A DNA stretch of 64,000 nt from Massilia phosphatilytica (GTDB taxonomy: Bacteria > Pseudomonadota > Gammaproteobacteria > Burkholderiales > Burkholderiaceae_D). The notes beneath the pieces were generated by a model. The model was given only the letters and a program-made list of their open reading frames with translations, was not told where the DNA came from and ran no database searches. Location of the stretch: NCBI RefSeq assembly GCF_002968015.1, contig NZ_PUIP01000021.1, forward strand, positions 62,001 through 126,000, given 5' to 3'. This document shows, piece after piece, positions 30,135 to 38,647 of the stretch. The translations under genes and the position numbers were made by a program. How positions within the stretch are numbered: the first letter of the stretch is position 1; each line of letters begins with the position of its first letter.

Positions 30135-30341
30135 TTATTCGCGCCAGTCGTCCTGCAGCGCGCGGATGGCAGCCTCGCCGTTGCGGATCGCCTTCACGCG
30201 GCGTACGATCTCGGCGCGCCAGGCTTCGTCGGCATCCTGGTCGCCATCGTCACTGTCCACCATCAGCAGTCGCAACAGCTCGTGCCTGTCCTCGGCGGAC
30301 AGTTGCTGGATCTGGGCAGCCAGTTCGGCGACGATAGGCAT
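30135..30341 (-). CDS. Putative addiction-module component (antitoxin-like), orphan
   Basis: A 68-residue protein from the ATG at 30341, preceded by a good AGGAG site. LSAEDRHELLRLLMVDSDDG and AWRAEIVRRVKAIRNGEAAI fit the TIGR02574/PF09720 pattern of small helical proteins usually encoded next to a RelE/ParE toxin. No toxin gene is adjacent: downstream is the terminator and topB, upstream the ABC-peptidase gene. It is thus solitary. Function is inferred from the pattern only. Confidence 0.7.
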   Translation of the reverse strand: MPIVAELAAQIQQLSAEDRHELLRLLMVDSDDGDQDADEAWRAEIVRRVKAIRNGEAAIRALQDDWRE

Positions 30342-30387
30342 GGGGTATCTCCTAGCAGAGGATTGTGACCAGATCATAACGTGAAGT

Positions 30388-33300
30388 TCAGTGCATGTCG
30401 ACAGGCTGCATGTTGTCTGTGGGCTTCCTGTCAATCAGCTTGTTGTCGGGGTCGATACCGGCCCGCGCCGGGCGGCCGGCGACCACCAGGACGACGCGCT
30501 GGTCGGCCTGCGTGACGAGACGGCGCTCGCGCGCGAGCGGGTTGCCCGCCTCGTCATCCACGCCGAATTCGATATAGTCGCGCAGCAGCTGCGGCTTTTC
30601 CTCGCCCTGGTCGCCGGCGCGTACCTTGCCGGCCGTGGCGCGGATCTCGACCTCGTACTTGCCATCCGGCCGGCGGCGCGCCGTCGCGCCGTCGACGTGG
30701 TTCTCGTACAGGACGATGGACTCGAACAGGTCGTCGATCAGGTAGGCCTTGTCCGGCGGCGTGATGCCGCGCAGGCGCTCGACCAGCGTCGCCACGGTCG
30801 GATACGGCGGCCCCTTGTACGCATATTCCAGCAGCAGGCCGTGCAGCACGCCGTTCACCGCATCCTCGCCCACCAGGTCCTGCAGCAAATACATCGCCAG
30901 GCTGCCCTTGTGGTAGTGGATGTAGCTCTGGTTCTCGTTCTGCGCGAGCGGCAGCTCCTTCTTGTTCTCGCGCGCGCGGCCCATCAGGTATTCCTCGAGG
31001 TCGTAGCGCAGGAAGCGCCGCATCTTCGACGAACCCAGCGTGTTCTTCATCGTCATCAGCGCCGTGTATTCGGCCAGGCTTTCCGACAGCACGGTCGCGC
31101 CGCGCATGTCGGCGCCGACGATCTGGTGCGCCCACCACTGGTGGCCCACCTCGTGGGCGCTGACGTAATAGGGGTAGTCGATGTCCTTGCGCGAGTCCGG
31201 ATCCACCTTGGCGATGAAGCCGACGCTTTCCGAGAACGGGATCGTGCCCGGCGCCGCCTGCGCGTACGCCGCGTAGCGGGGGAATTCCGCGATGCGCAGC
31301 TCGCGGTTCTGGTAGGGGCTGAAATGCTTCGTGCCGTACTCCAGGGCTGCCTTGGCGCCGCGGATCATGCGGTCGACATTGAACTCGTGGCCCGGGTGGT
31401 AGTACACGTCGATCGTCACGTCCTGCCAGCGATCGTGGCGCACTTCGTAGCGGGCCGACTGGAACGTATAGAAATTCAGGACGGGCTTGTCGGCCTTGTA
31501 ATGGAACCAGCGGCGGCCTCCGCTCATCCACTCCTGCTCCAGCGTGCCCGGCGCGACCACGGTCTGGTCCGGGCTCGTGCTGACGACGGCGTCGAAGCGG
31601 ATCCAGTCGGCGTCGTTGGCGATGTAGCTGTTCGCGCGCGCCGCTTCGTTGTCGTGCGCGGCCATGCGTTCGCGCGGCGCGAGGCCGTGGCGCTTGCGGT
31701 CGCGGTCGTCCTCCAGCTCGTACGTGGTCTGGTAGCCCACATGCGGCAGGACTTCGTTGCTGAAGAAGGTGCCGTTGCCGACGACGGCCGTGTCGCGGCC
31801 CAGTCCCAGTACGCCGCCCGGTGCATCCAGCAGGTCGAATTCCAGTGCCGTGCGCGCGCCCGGCTGCAGGGGGGCCGTCAGCTGGTAGTGATAGAAGCCG
31901 TGCTGCGGATCGGCGCGCAGCAGCCGTGCCGCCTGCGCGAAGCGGGGGTGCAGCGCCGGGCCGGGCTTCTGGAACAGGATGACGTCGCGGATCGGCGACG
32001 CGGTTCGGTTTTCCAGTTGATAGAAGCCGTGCACCTTCAGCGTGCGCGTGTCGGGATGGATGTCGACCTGCACGCCGACGTCGGTGACGCGCGGTTGCGG
32101 CAGTTTGGCGAAACGCTTGTAGCGCAGTTCGTAGTCGGCACGCACCTGTTCCTTGTGCCATGCCGTCTGGTAGGTGCCGAGGTGGACGAGGTTGTACCAC
32201 AGCAGGCCGCCGCTGGCCGCGAACACGAGGATGCCGGCCGCGAAGCCACCCAGCACGCCCGGCGTCAGGCGCCGGCGCGCCAGTTGCAGGCGTTCGCTGA
32301 AGCTGTCGCTCACGCCGCGCGGCCACAGCACGAGCGCGATGGTGAACAGGATGATCGCCGCGCCGCCCCAGTAGACTTGCAAGGTGCGCTGCAGCGGCAG
32401 GTAGTGGCCGAAGCCGTTCAGCGCGGAATAGGTGATGTTCGGCAGTGCGTCGTACACGAGCATCGGGTGGTCGAGGCCGAAGCCGCCGAGGAACAGCGTG
32501 ATGACGTAATAGGTGACGAGTGCGAAGTAGGCCAGGTACTTATGGTTCAGGATGGCCTGGGCGGCGATGGACAGCACGGCGAGCAGCACGTAGTTGGGCA
32601 GCAGGATGCCGAACAGCGTCGCCAGGTACAGGCCCGGTTCCAGGGTCAGGTAGCCGTGCGCCAGCTGGATGCCCATCCCGCACACCATCGCGGCGAGCAG
32701 CAGCAGGATTTGCAGGCCGACGAGGGCGATGGTCTTGGCGGCCAGCGGCAGCCAGCTCGGGACGGGCAGCGCGTCCATCATCTGCGCCATGCGGGCCTCG
32801 CGCTCGCGCCACACCATCTCGCCCGAATAGAACGTCGTGACGATCAGGACGAACAGCGCGAACACATCGCGGATCAGCTCCAGCACCATGTACGTGACGG
32901 GATAGGTCTTCGTGCCGTAGATCGCGCCCAGGTCCAGCGAACTGACGACGAGGGTCAGCATGCCGGCCAGGACGATCACGGCGAAGTACACGTTCTTGAC
33001 CGCCTCGCGCAGATTCATCCAGCTCGACCTGGCCAGCAGCACGGTGAGGCTGCGCGCGGCGAAGTCGGGCGCCTCGTGCAGGTCGGCCATGCCGGCAGGC
33101 GTTTGCGGCGCGCTTTCCGGTTCGGGCCGCGCCTGGCCGCGCTTGCCGGCCGGCGTGGACACGAAGCTGAAGCGCCAGTAGCCGAGCAGCAGGACGACGA
33201 GCGAGAACAGCGACCAGATGATGCGGTTCACGAGGTAGACACCGGCGAACGGGATCTGCAGGGTGTTGCGTTCCGTGAGGCTCCAGTACTCGGTGAGGCG

Positions 33301-33969
33301 GATCAGCGCCGTCGTGCCGAACGGGTCGATCAGGGCGGCGAGCGTCTTGTAATCGAGGTCGCGCGCCAGCGACGGGGCGACGATGTAACCGATCAGCATG
33401 ACGACGCTGGCGACGTACACGGCCAGCATGCGCCGCGTGAGCGCCGCGAGCACGAAGAAGATCGCGCCGAAGATGAACAGATTCGGCAGCAGCGTGAGGA
33501 AGTAGGGCAGCAGGTAGCCCGCCACCGAATACGGCCCGAGGCGGGCGGGATCGATGCCGGGCAGGGCGGTCCCCAGCAGGGTGCCGAACAGGATGGCCGA
33601 GAACACGACGGCCAGTGTCGCCAGCGCGCCGAGGAAGCGTCCGAACACGTACGCATACTTCGGGATCGGGGCGCTGAAGAAGAAGTGGTGCATCTCGTAT
33701 TCGAAGTCCTGCTGCACCGAGCGGCCCATCATCGCGGCGGCGACGATGACGCCGAGGGAGCCGAGGAACGCCGCGCTCAGGGCGATCTGGCGCGGCGCGT
33801 TGATCAGCACGCGGCCGCCGAACGACACGAAGGCTTCCTTGAACGCGCCGCCCGCGGCGGCCATCCACAGCAGGGCCAGCGCGAAGAAGGCAAGGAAATA
33901 CACCCAGGTCGACAGCAGCTTCAGGCGCTGCCGGGCCTCGAAGCCGGCGATGGCGAGGAGCGCACCCAT
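30388..33969 (-). CDS. ABC-2 permease fused to M1-family metallopeptidase
   Basis: A 1193-residue two-part protein. The N-terminal half (about residues 1-580) has a dozen membrane helices in two ABC-2 permease repeats (FEARQRLKLLSTWVYFLAFF, YVFGRFLGALATLAVVFSAI, SSWMNLREAVKNVYFAVIVL). The C-terminal half is a gluzincin-type aminopeptidase domain with HEVGHQWW (His939, Glu940, His943) and a third ligand candidate Glu963 in SESLAEY. Gap to the ATPase gene is 3 bp. Such ABC-permease/M1 fusions are known as a family but their substrate is not. The peptidase should lie in the periplasm if the preceding helices end outside. Confidence 0.92.
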   Translation of the reverse strand: MGALLAIAGFEARQRLKLLSTWVYFLAFFALALLWMAAAGGAFKEAFVSFGGRVLINAPRQIALSAAFLGSLGVIVAAAMMGRSVQQDFEYEMHHFFFSAPIPKYAYVFGRFLGALATLAVVFSAILFGTLLGTALPGIDPARLGPYSVAGYLLPYFLTLLPNLFIFGAIFFVLAALTRRMLAVYVASVVMLIGYIVAPSLARDLDYKTLAALIDPFGTTALIRLTEYWSLTERNTLQIPFAGVYLVNRIIWSLFSLVVLLLGYWRFSFVSTPAGKRGQARPEPESAPQTPAGMADLHEAPDFAARSLTVLLARSSWMNLREAVKNVYFAVIVLAGMLTLVVSSLDLGAIYGTKTYPVTYMVLELIRDVFALFVLIVTTFYSGEMVWREREARMAQMMDALPVPSWLPLAAKTIALVGLQILLLLAAMVCGMGIQLAHGYLTLEPGLYLATLFGILLPNYVLLAVLSIAAQAILNHKYLAYFALVTYYVITLFLGGFGLDHPMLVYDALPNITYSALNGFGHYLPLQRTLQVYWGGAAIILFTIALVLWPRGVSDSFSERLQLARRRLTPGVLGGFAAGILVFAASGGLLWYNLVHLGTYQTAWHKEQVRADYELRYKRFAKLPQPRVTDVGVQVDIHPDTRTLKVHGFYQLENRTASPIRDVILFQKPGPALHPRFAQAARLLRADPQHGFYHYQLTAPLQPGARTALEFDLLDAPGGVLGLGRDTAVVGNGTFFSNEVLPHVGYQTTYELEDDRDRKRHGLAPRERMAAHDNEAARANSYIANDADWIRFDAVVSTSPDQTVVAPGTLEQEWMSGGRRWFHYKADKPVLNFYTFQSARYEVRHDRWQDVTIDVYYHPGHEFNVDRMIRGAKAALEYGTKHFSPYQNRELRIAEFPRYAAYAQAAPGTIPFSESVGFIAKVDPDSRKDIDYPYYVSAHEVGHQWWAHQIVGADMRGATVLSESLAEYTALMTMKNTLGSSKMRRFLRYDLEEYLMGRARENKKELPLAQNENQSYIHYHKGSLAMYLLQDLVGEDAVNGVLHGLLLEYAYKGPPYPTVATLVERLRGITPPDKAYLIDDLFESIVLYENHVDGATARRRPDGKYEVEIRATAGKVRAGDQGEEKPQLLRDYIEFGVDDEAGNPLARERRLVTQADQRVVLVVAGRPARAGIDPDNKLIDRKPTDNMQPVDMH

Positions 33970-33972
33970 GAA

Positions 33973-34866
33973 TCAGCAGTTCCCGGCCATGTCGTTGTGG
34001 CGGCCGGCGATGGTGGCGAAGTAGACGTCTTCCAGGGTCGGGTGGGTCGGCTCGAAGTCGTCGCCGGGATAGCGGTCGGCGTACACGTGGATCAGGGTGC
34101 GGCCGGACAGCAGCCGGGTGGAGATGACGGTGTGGCGCTTCTGGTACGCGGGCAGGTCGGCCTTGCTGACGACGCGCGCCCAGATCTTGCCCTCGATGCC
34201 TTCGATGAGGCGCACCGGCTCGCCGCACAGCAGCACGTGGCCCTTGTTGATGATGGCCATGTTGGCGCACAGGTCGGCCACGTCGGACACGATGTGCGTG
34301 GACAGGATCACGGTCTTGTCCTCGCCGATGTCGGACAGCAGGTTGTGGAAGCGCACCCGTTCCTGCGGGTCGAGGCCGGCCGTCGGCTCGTCGACGATGA
34401 TCAGTTGCGGGTCACCGAGCAGCGCCTGGGCGATGCCGAAGCGCTGGCGCATGCCGCCGGAGAAGGTGCCCATCTTCTGGTTGCGCACCTCGAACAGATT
34501 GGTCTGCTGCAGCAGGGCGTCGACGACCTCGCGCCGGCGGTGGCGCTGCGACAGGCCTTTCAGTTGCGCGAAATGGTCGAGCAGTTCGTACGCGGTCACT
34601 TTCGGGTAGACGCCGAAGTCCTGCGGCAGATAGCCCAGCAGGCGGCGCACTTCATCCTTTTCGTCCAGCACATCGATGTCGTCCAGGAAAACGGAGCCGC
34701 TGTCGCATTCCTGCAAGGTGGCGAGGATCCGCATCAGGGTCGACTTGCCGGCGCCGTTGGGTCCGAGCAGCCCGAACATCCCGGGCGGGATGCTCAGCGA
34801 GACCCTGTCCAGCGCGACCACGCCATTGGCATAAGTCTTGGACAAGTTGCGGATTTGTAATTCCAT
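33973..34866 (-). CDS. ABC transporter ATP-binding subunit (partner of the M1-fused permease)
   Basis: A 297-residue ATPase from the ATG at 34866, which has a GGGAG site 5 bp upstream. Walker A LLGPNGAGKSTLMRILATL, Q-loop YLPQDFGVYPKVTAYE, signature TFSGGMRQRFGIAQALL, Walker B LIIVDEPTAGLDPQERVRFH and H-loop ILSTHIVSDVADL are intact. It precedes the fused permease-peptidase by 3 bp, so they form one transporter. The in-frame extension upstream to 34956 has no family similarity. Confidence 0.93.
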   Translation of the reverse strand: MELQIRNLSKTYANGVVALDRVSLSIPPGMFGLLGPNGAGKSTLMRILATLQECDSGSVFLDDIDVLDEKDEVRRLLGYLPQDFGVYPKVTAYELLDHFAQLKGLSQRHRRREVVDALLQQTNLFEVRNQKMGTFSGGMRQRFGIAQALLGDPQLIIVDEPTAGLDPQERVRFHNLLSDIGEDKTVILSTHIVSDVADLCANMAIINKGHVLLCGEPVRLIEGIEGKIWARVVSKADLPAYQKRHTVISTRLLSGRTLIHVYADRYPGDDFEPTHPTLEDVYFATIAGRHNDMAGNC

Positions 34867-35093
34867 GGAAACTCCCATCGCTCGTGACAATGCACGCATT
34901 TCATGACTGTTGCATTGTATTAAAAAGGAGCCGACCCGGCAGCAGCGGTGCGACACACGGCATTTTCACAAGTCCAGAGTGCAGAAAAGCGGGAGCAGGA
35001 TGCAGGCCAGAATACGATGTGGCATGGTTTATGGCAAGTTTGATAATATTGCCAGTGATATCCCGGCTGCGCAAGAACATGCATAATGGCCGC

Positions 35094-35546
35094 ATGGATA
35101 CGCAGATCAAGGACAGCATCCTGGCCGTCACGCGCCAGGGCCGCACTCGGGACGAAGCGACGGACTGGTTCCGTGTCGCCGTCGGCCTGTACTACCTGGC
35201 CGGACTGATGACGAAGGACACCATCGACTTCAAGACCGTGGACCGCGACTTCAACCGGTTCATCTACCACTCGATCGGCGGCGGCCACACGATCACGAGC
35301 GTTCTGCAATTCATGAGCGGCAAGAGCGTGCTGCCGGTCGTGCAATCCGAGCGTTTCATGACCGCGTTCACGTCCACATGTACCGACGTGCCGCCGGATT
35401 CGATTCCGTTCCTGCTGGAACTGAACCTGGGCGTGGCGAAGAACATCTCGAAGCTGGACGTGGAAGGGCCGCTGCACGACTGGCTGGAGGCGCAGAAGCG
35501 TGCCCGCAAGACACGTGAGGAAGGGGCGGCGGGCGAGGGCATATAA
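35094..35546 (+). CDS. Hypothetical protein upstream of coq7
   Basis: I do not recognise this protein. From ATG 35094 it has 150 residues; an ATG at 35079 is equally possible, and neither has a strong ribosome site. It appears cytosolic, with no signal peptide or membrane helix, and starts MDTQIKDSILAVTRQGRTRD, followed by RVAVGLYYLAGLMTKDTIDF and ITSVLQFMSGKSVLP, and ends in a charged tail. It is divergent from the ABC ATPase and ends 37 bp before coq7, so the two may be co-transcribed. Codon use is normal for the window, supporting a real gene. Confidence 0.75.
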   Translation: MDTQIKDSILAVTRQGRTRDEATDWFRVAVGLYYLAGLMTKDTIDFKTVDRDFNRFIYHSIGGGHTITSVLQFMSGKSVLPVVQSERFMTAFTSTCTDVPPDSIPFLLELNLGVAKNISKLDVEGPLHDWLEAQKRARKTREEGAAGEGI

Positions 35547-35583
35547 TTCGGCTTATCGAATAACAAGCTGATTAAGGTCCCAC

Positions 35584-36225
35584 ATGACAACCCGCACCAT
35601 CAACCCTCTTGACCACCTGATCGTCGGTTTCGACAAGGCATTGCGTGTCGTGGGCGGCGTGGCGAAGGCCGCGCGGCCGAATCCGGGCGTCGCCGCCCCG
35701 GACTGCGAACTGAATGCCCAGGAACAGCGCCACAGCGCCGGCCTGATGCGCGTGAACCACGTGGGCGAAGTGTGCGCCCAGGCGCTGTACGATGCCCAGG
35801 GCCGCCGCGCGTCGACGCAGGCCATGCGCACGCAGTTCGCAAAATCCGGACGCGAGGAAGAAGACCACCTGGCATGGACGGCCGAGCGCCTGGCCGAGCT
35901 GGGCTCCCAGCCGAGCCTGCTGAATCCGCTGTGGTATGCGGGCGCCTATGCGCTGGGCACGGTCGCATCGCGCCTGGGCGACGCCGTCAGCCTCGGTTTC
36001 GTCGTGGAGACGGAGCGCCAGGTCGAGGCGCACCTGAACAGCCACCTCGACGAGCTGCCGCCGCACGACGCGAAGTCGCGTGCGATCGTCACGCAGATGC
36101 GCGACGACGAGATCGAACACGGCGCCAAGGCGCAGGAAATGGGCGCGGCCGAGATGCCGTTGCCGGTCAAGGCCGCGATGCGCGCCATGGCCAAGGTGAT
36201 GACCACGACGGCGTACTACATCTGA
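35584..36225 (+). CDS. coq7: 3-demethoxyubiquinol 3-hydroxylase (Coq7)
   Basis: Di-iron hydroxylase of ubiquinone synthesis, replacing UbiF in many betaproteobacteria. The 213-residue protein has the ferritin-like ligands in LMRVNHVGEVCAQALYDAQ, REEEDHLAWTAERLAEL, VVETERQVEAHLNSHL and MRDDEIEHGAKAQEMG, and a hydrophobic segment ALGTVASRLGDAVSLGF that likely docks to the membrane. Its TGA abuts the stop of the convergent OsmC gene. Confidence 0.96.
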   Translation: MTTRTINPLDHLIVGFDKALRVVGGVAKAARPNPGVAAPDCELNAQEQRHSAGLMRVNHVGEVCAQALYDAQGRRASTQAMRTQFAKSGREEEDHLAWTAERLAELGSQPSLLNPLWYAGAYALGTVASRLGDAVSLGFVVETERQVEAHLNSHLDELPPHDAKSRAIVTQMRDDEIEHGAKAQEMGAAEMPLPVKAAMRAMAKVMTTTAYYI

Positions 36226-36648
36226 TCAGCCTTCGACAATTTCGAAGGAATGTGTGATCTCGGCCGTCTTGGCCAGCATGATCGACGCCGAGCAGTACTT
36301 GTCGTGCGACAGGTTGACCGCGCGTTCGACGGTCGCTTCCTTCAGGTTGCGGCCCGTGACGGTGAAGTGGAAGTGGATCTTCGTGAACACCTTCGGATCC
36401 GTCTCGGCGCGTTCGGCCTTCAAGGTGACGTCGCAGCCGCGCACGTCTTCCCGGCTGCGCTTGAGGATCAGCACGACGTCGTAGGCGGTGCAGCCGCCGG
36501 TACCCAGCAGCACCATTTCCATCGGGCGCGGTGCCAGGTTGTGGCCGCCGCCCTCGGGGGCGCCATCCATGTTCACCAGGTGGCCGGAGCCGGTTTCGGC
36601 CCGGAAGCTCATTCCGGATGGTCCGTTCCAGCTGACTTTGACTTCCAT
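36226..36648 (-). CDS. OsmC-family protein (YhfA-like)
   Basis: A 140-residue protein with the OsmC fold: GTGGCTAYDVVLILKRSRED has the first Cys and LSHDKYCSASIMLAKTAEI the second. OsmC/Ohr proteins reduce organic peroxides using these two Cys; the YhfA branch has unknown substrate. A GGAG site precedes the ATG at 36648. Convergent to coq7 with no space between the stop codons. Confidence 0.9.
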   Translation of the reverse strand: MEVKVSWNGPSGMSFRAETGSGHLVNMDGAPEGGGHNLAPRPMEMVLLGTGGCTAYDVVLILKRSREDVRGCDVTLKAERAETDPKVFTKIHFHFTVTGRNLKEATVERAVNLSHDKYCSASIMLAKTAEITHSFEIVEG

Positions 36649-36721
36649 CGATTTCTCCGCTTTGTTTGACAGGTAAAGACGTTCATTCTAAGCCAGCGCG
36701 GCGCGCCGTGCTGATGACGCT

Positions 36722-37903
36722 TCAGACGGCCAGCACATAGCGCTCGCTCTTCATGCGCCACGCCGCAAATGCGACGGCCGCCCACGCCGCCAGGGCGGAG
36801 CACAGGAACGTGAGCACGAACGGCAGCAGGCCGATGTCGCCGCCCTTGGCCGTCTCGCGGAGCAGGGTCTGGTTCGACAGCATCGGCACGAGGTACATCC
36901 ACGATGCCGTCTTCAGTTCCAGCATCGAGACGGCGAGCCCCGGCAGCATCGGCACCAGCATCACGATCGACAGCACGCTCTGCGCTTCCTTGAACGAGCG
37001 TGCGTTCATCGCCACCGCGATCTGCATGGCGGCCGCGAACAGCGACAGCGGCACGGACGCCAGGCAGACGAGCAGCAGCCGTCCCCAGCCCACGCGCCAG
37101 CTCATGCCGATTTCTTCCAGCGGCATCCACGACAGGATCGCATGCGCCAGCATCAGCTCCAGCGTGATGCCGATGACGGCCAGCGCCGCGGCGGCCAGCC
37201 ATTTGCCGGCGACGAGTTCCCACGTGCGCACGGGTTGCGCCATCAGGATTTCGAGCGAGCGCCGTTCCCGTTCGCCAGCCGTCGAATCCACCGCTGCCGA
37301 CAGGCCGCAGATGAACGCGGGGAAGAACAGGAAGCCGAGGATACCGCCGATGACGCCGGCCGAGCGCGCGGCCGTCGTGCCCGTGTCGTAGCGTTGCACC
37401 TGCACGGGCGACAGCGCGGCCGGCGACACGCCGTGCGCCAGCAGGCGCGCGCTGGCGATGTTCGAGCCGTACGCGTTCAGCACGTCTTCGACGTCGCGCC
37501 GGCCGTCCTGCTCCGTCGACGAGTCGTACCACAGCTCGATGCGCGCGGGCCGCATCGCGGCGTAGTCGGTGGCGTATTTGGCGGGCAGGCGCAGCACCGC
37601 GGCGGCCTTGTGGGCGCGCAGCAGGTTGCCGATCGCCGCTTCGTCCATGGGCGGCGTGTCGTGCACGGCGATGTTCTTCTGCTTCAGCTGGGCCATCAAG
37701 GTGGGGGCCTGCGCACCGCCGATCACGGCGAGCACGATGCCTTCGCGCTCGGGCTTCGTCGCGCGGTCGATCCACTGGTGCAGCAGGACGCCCAGCAGCA
37801 CCGGATACATCAGCGTGAACAGGGCGAGGAGGCCGAGCGAGCGCTTGTCGCGCAGCGATTCGCGGAATTCTTTTTTGAAAACGACGAGGAATCTGGAAGT
37901 CAT
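36722..37903 (-). CDS. NatB-like ABC-2 permease
   Basis: A 393-residue membrane protein from ATG 37903 (MTSRFLVVFKKEFRESLRDK). One N-terminal helix (LLALFTLMYPVLLGVLLHQW), a large outer domain (about 50-180) and five or six helices in the C-terminal half (GVIGGILGFLFFPAFICGL, AAALAVIGITLELMLAHAIL, LLLVCLASVPLSLFAAAMQI, IVMLVPMLPGLAVSML, LPFVLTFLCSALAAWAAVAF). Resembles NatB sodium-exporter and related ABC-2 permeases. The start overlaps the stop of its ATPase as ATGA. Substrate not determined. Confidence 0.9.
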   Translation of the reverse strand: MTSRFLVVFKKEFRESLRDKRSLGLLALFTLMYPVLLGVLLHQWIDRATKPEREGIVLAVIGGAQAPTLMAQLKQKNIAVHDTPPMDEAAIGNLLRAHKAAAVLRLPAKYATDYAAMRPARIELWYDSSTEQDGRRDVEDVLNAYGSNIASARLLAHGVSPAALSPVQVQRYDTGTTAARSAGVIGGILGFLFFPAFICGLSAAVDSTAGERERRSLEILMAQPVRTWELVAGKWLAAAALAVIGITLELMLAHAILSWMPLEEIGMSWRVGWGRLLLVCLASVPLSLFAAAMQIAVAMNARSFKEAQSVLSIVMLVPMLPGLAVSMLELKTASWMYLVPMLSNQTLLRETAKGGDIGLLPFVLTFLCSALAAWAAVAFAAWRMKSERYVLAV

Positions 37904-38634
37904 GCGACGATCCCTTCGTCGGTGCCGACCAGGCGGACAAACGCGTCTTCCAGGTTGGCGATGCCCGTGCGCCGGCACAGGTCGTCCGGCGTGCCCTGCG
38001 CCACCGTGTGGCCCTTGGCGATGACGATCACGTCGTCACACAGGTGACTGACTTCCTGCATCACGTGCGTGGCCATCACGACGCAGCATCCTTCCTGGCG
38101 CAGGGCGGACAGCGCGTGGCGTACGGCGCGCGTGCTCATCACGTCCAGGCCGCGCGTGGGCTCGTCCAGCAGCAGGTGGCGCGGGCGGTGCAGCAGCGAG
38201 CGAGCGAGGGCCACCTTGATGCGCTGGCCCTGCGAAAAGCCTTTGCTGCGGCGTTCCAGGATGTCGTCCATCGCGAGCATTTCCGAGACCTCGTCGATGC
38301 GTGCGCGCAGGGCACGTTTTTCCATGCCGTTCAACTCACCGAAATACGAGAGGTATTCGCGCGTGGACAGGCGCTCGTACAGTCCGAACTGGTCCGTCAG
38401 GAAGCCGATGTTGGCGCGCACGGCGAGCGGGTCGCGCTCCGGGTCGACGCCGTCGATGGCGATGGTGCCGTGGTCGCGCCTGAGCATGCCGACGAGGGTG
38501 CGCAGCAGCGTCGTCTTGCCGGCGCCGTTGGGGCCCAGCAGGGCCGTGATCTGGCCATCGCGCGCCGTGAAGCTGACGCCTCCCAGCGCCTGCACGGGGC
38601 CGAACTGTTTGCGGACTTCTTGTGCTTCGATCAT
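37900..38634 (-). CDS. NatA-like ABC transporter ATP-binding subunit
   Basis: A 244-residue ATPase: Walker A LLGPNGAGKTTLLRTLVGML, Q-loop-like FLTDQFGLYERLSTREYLSY, signature GFSQGQRIKVALARSLL, Walker B LLLDEPTRGLDVMSTRA, H-loop VMATHVMQEVSHL. The FSQGQ signature and short length fit NatA. It lies 13 bp downstream of the secreted peptidase gene and overlaps natB by 4 bp, so the three genes form an operon. Confidence 0.93.
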   Translation of the reverse strand: MIEAQEVRKQFGPVQALGGVSFTARDGQITALLGPNGAGKTTLLRTLVGMLRRDHGTIAIDGVDPERDPLAVRANIGFLTDQFGLYERLSTREYLSYFGELNGMEKRALRARIDEVSEMLAMDDILERRSKGFSQGQRIKVALARSLLHRPRHLLLDEPTRGLDVMSTRAVRHALSALRQEGCCVVMATHVMQEVSHLCDDVIVIAKGHTVAQGTPDDLCRRTGIANLEDAFVRLVGTDEGIVA

Positions 38635-38647
38635 GAGGAGCCTGTGT

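Noticed and set aside
30391..34860. Very long (about 1489 codon) plus-strand open frame opposite the ABC-peptidase genes
   Set aside because: It covers two well-defined minus-strand genes and has Arg/Gln/His-rich shadow composition without motifs.
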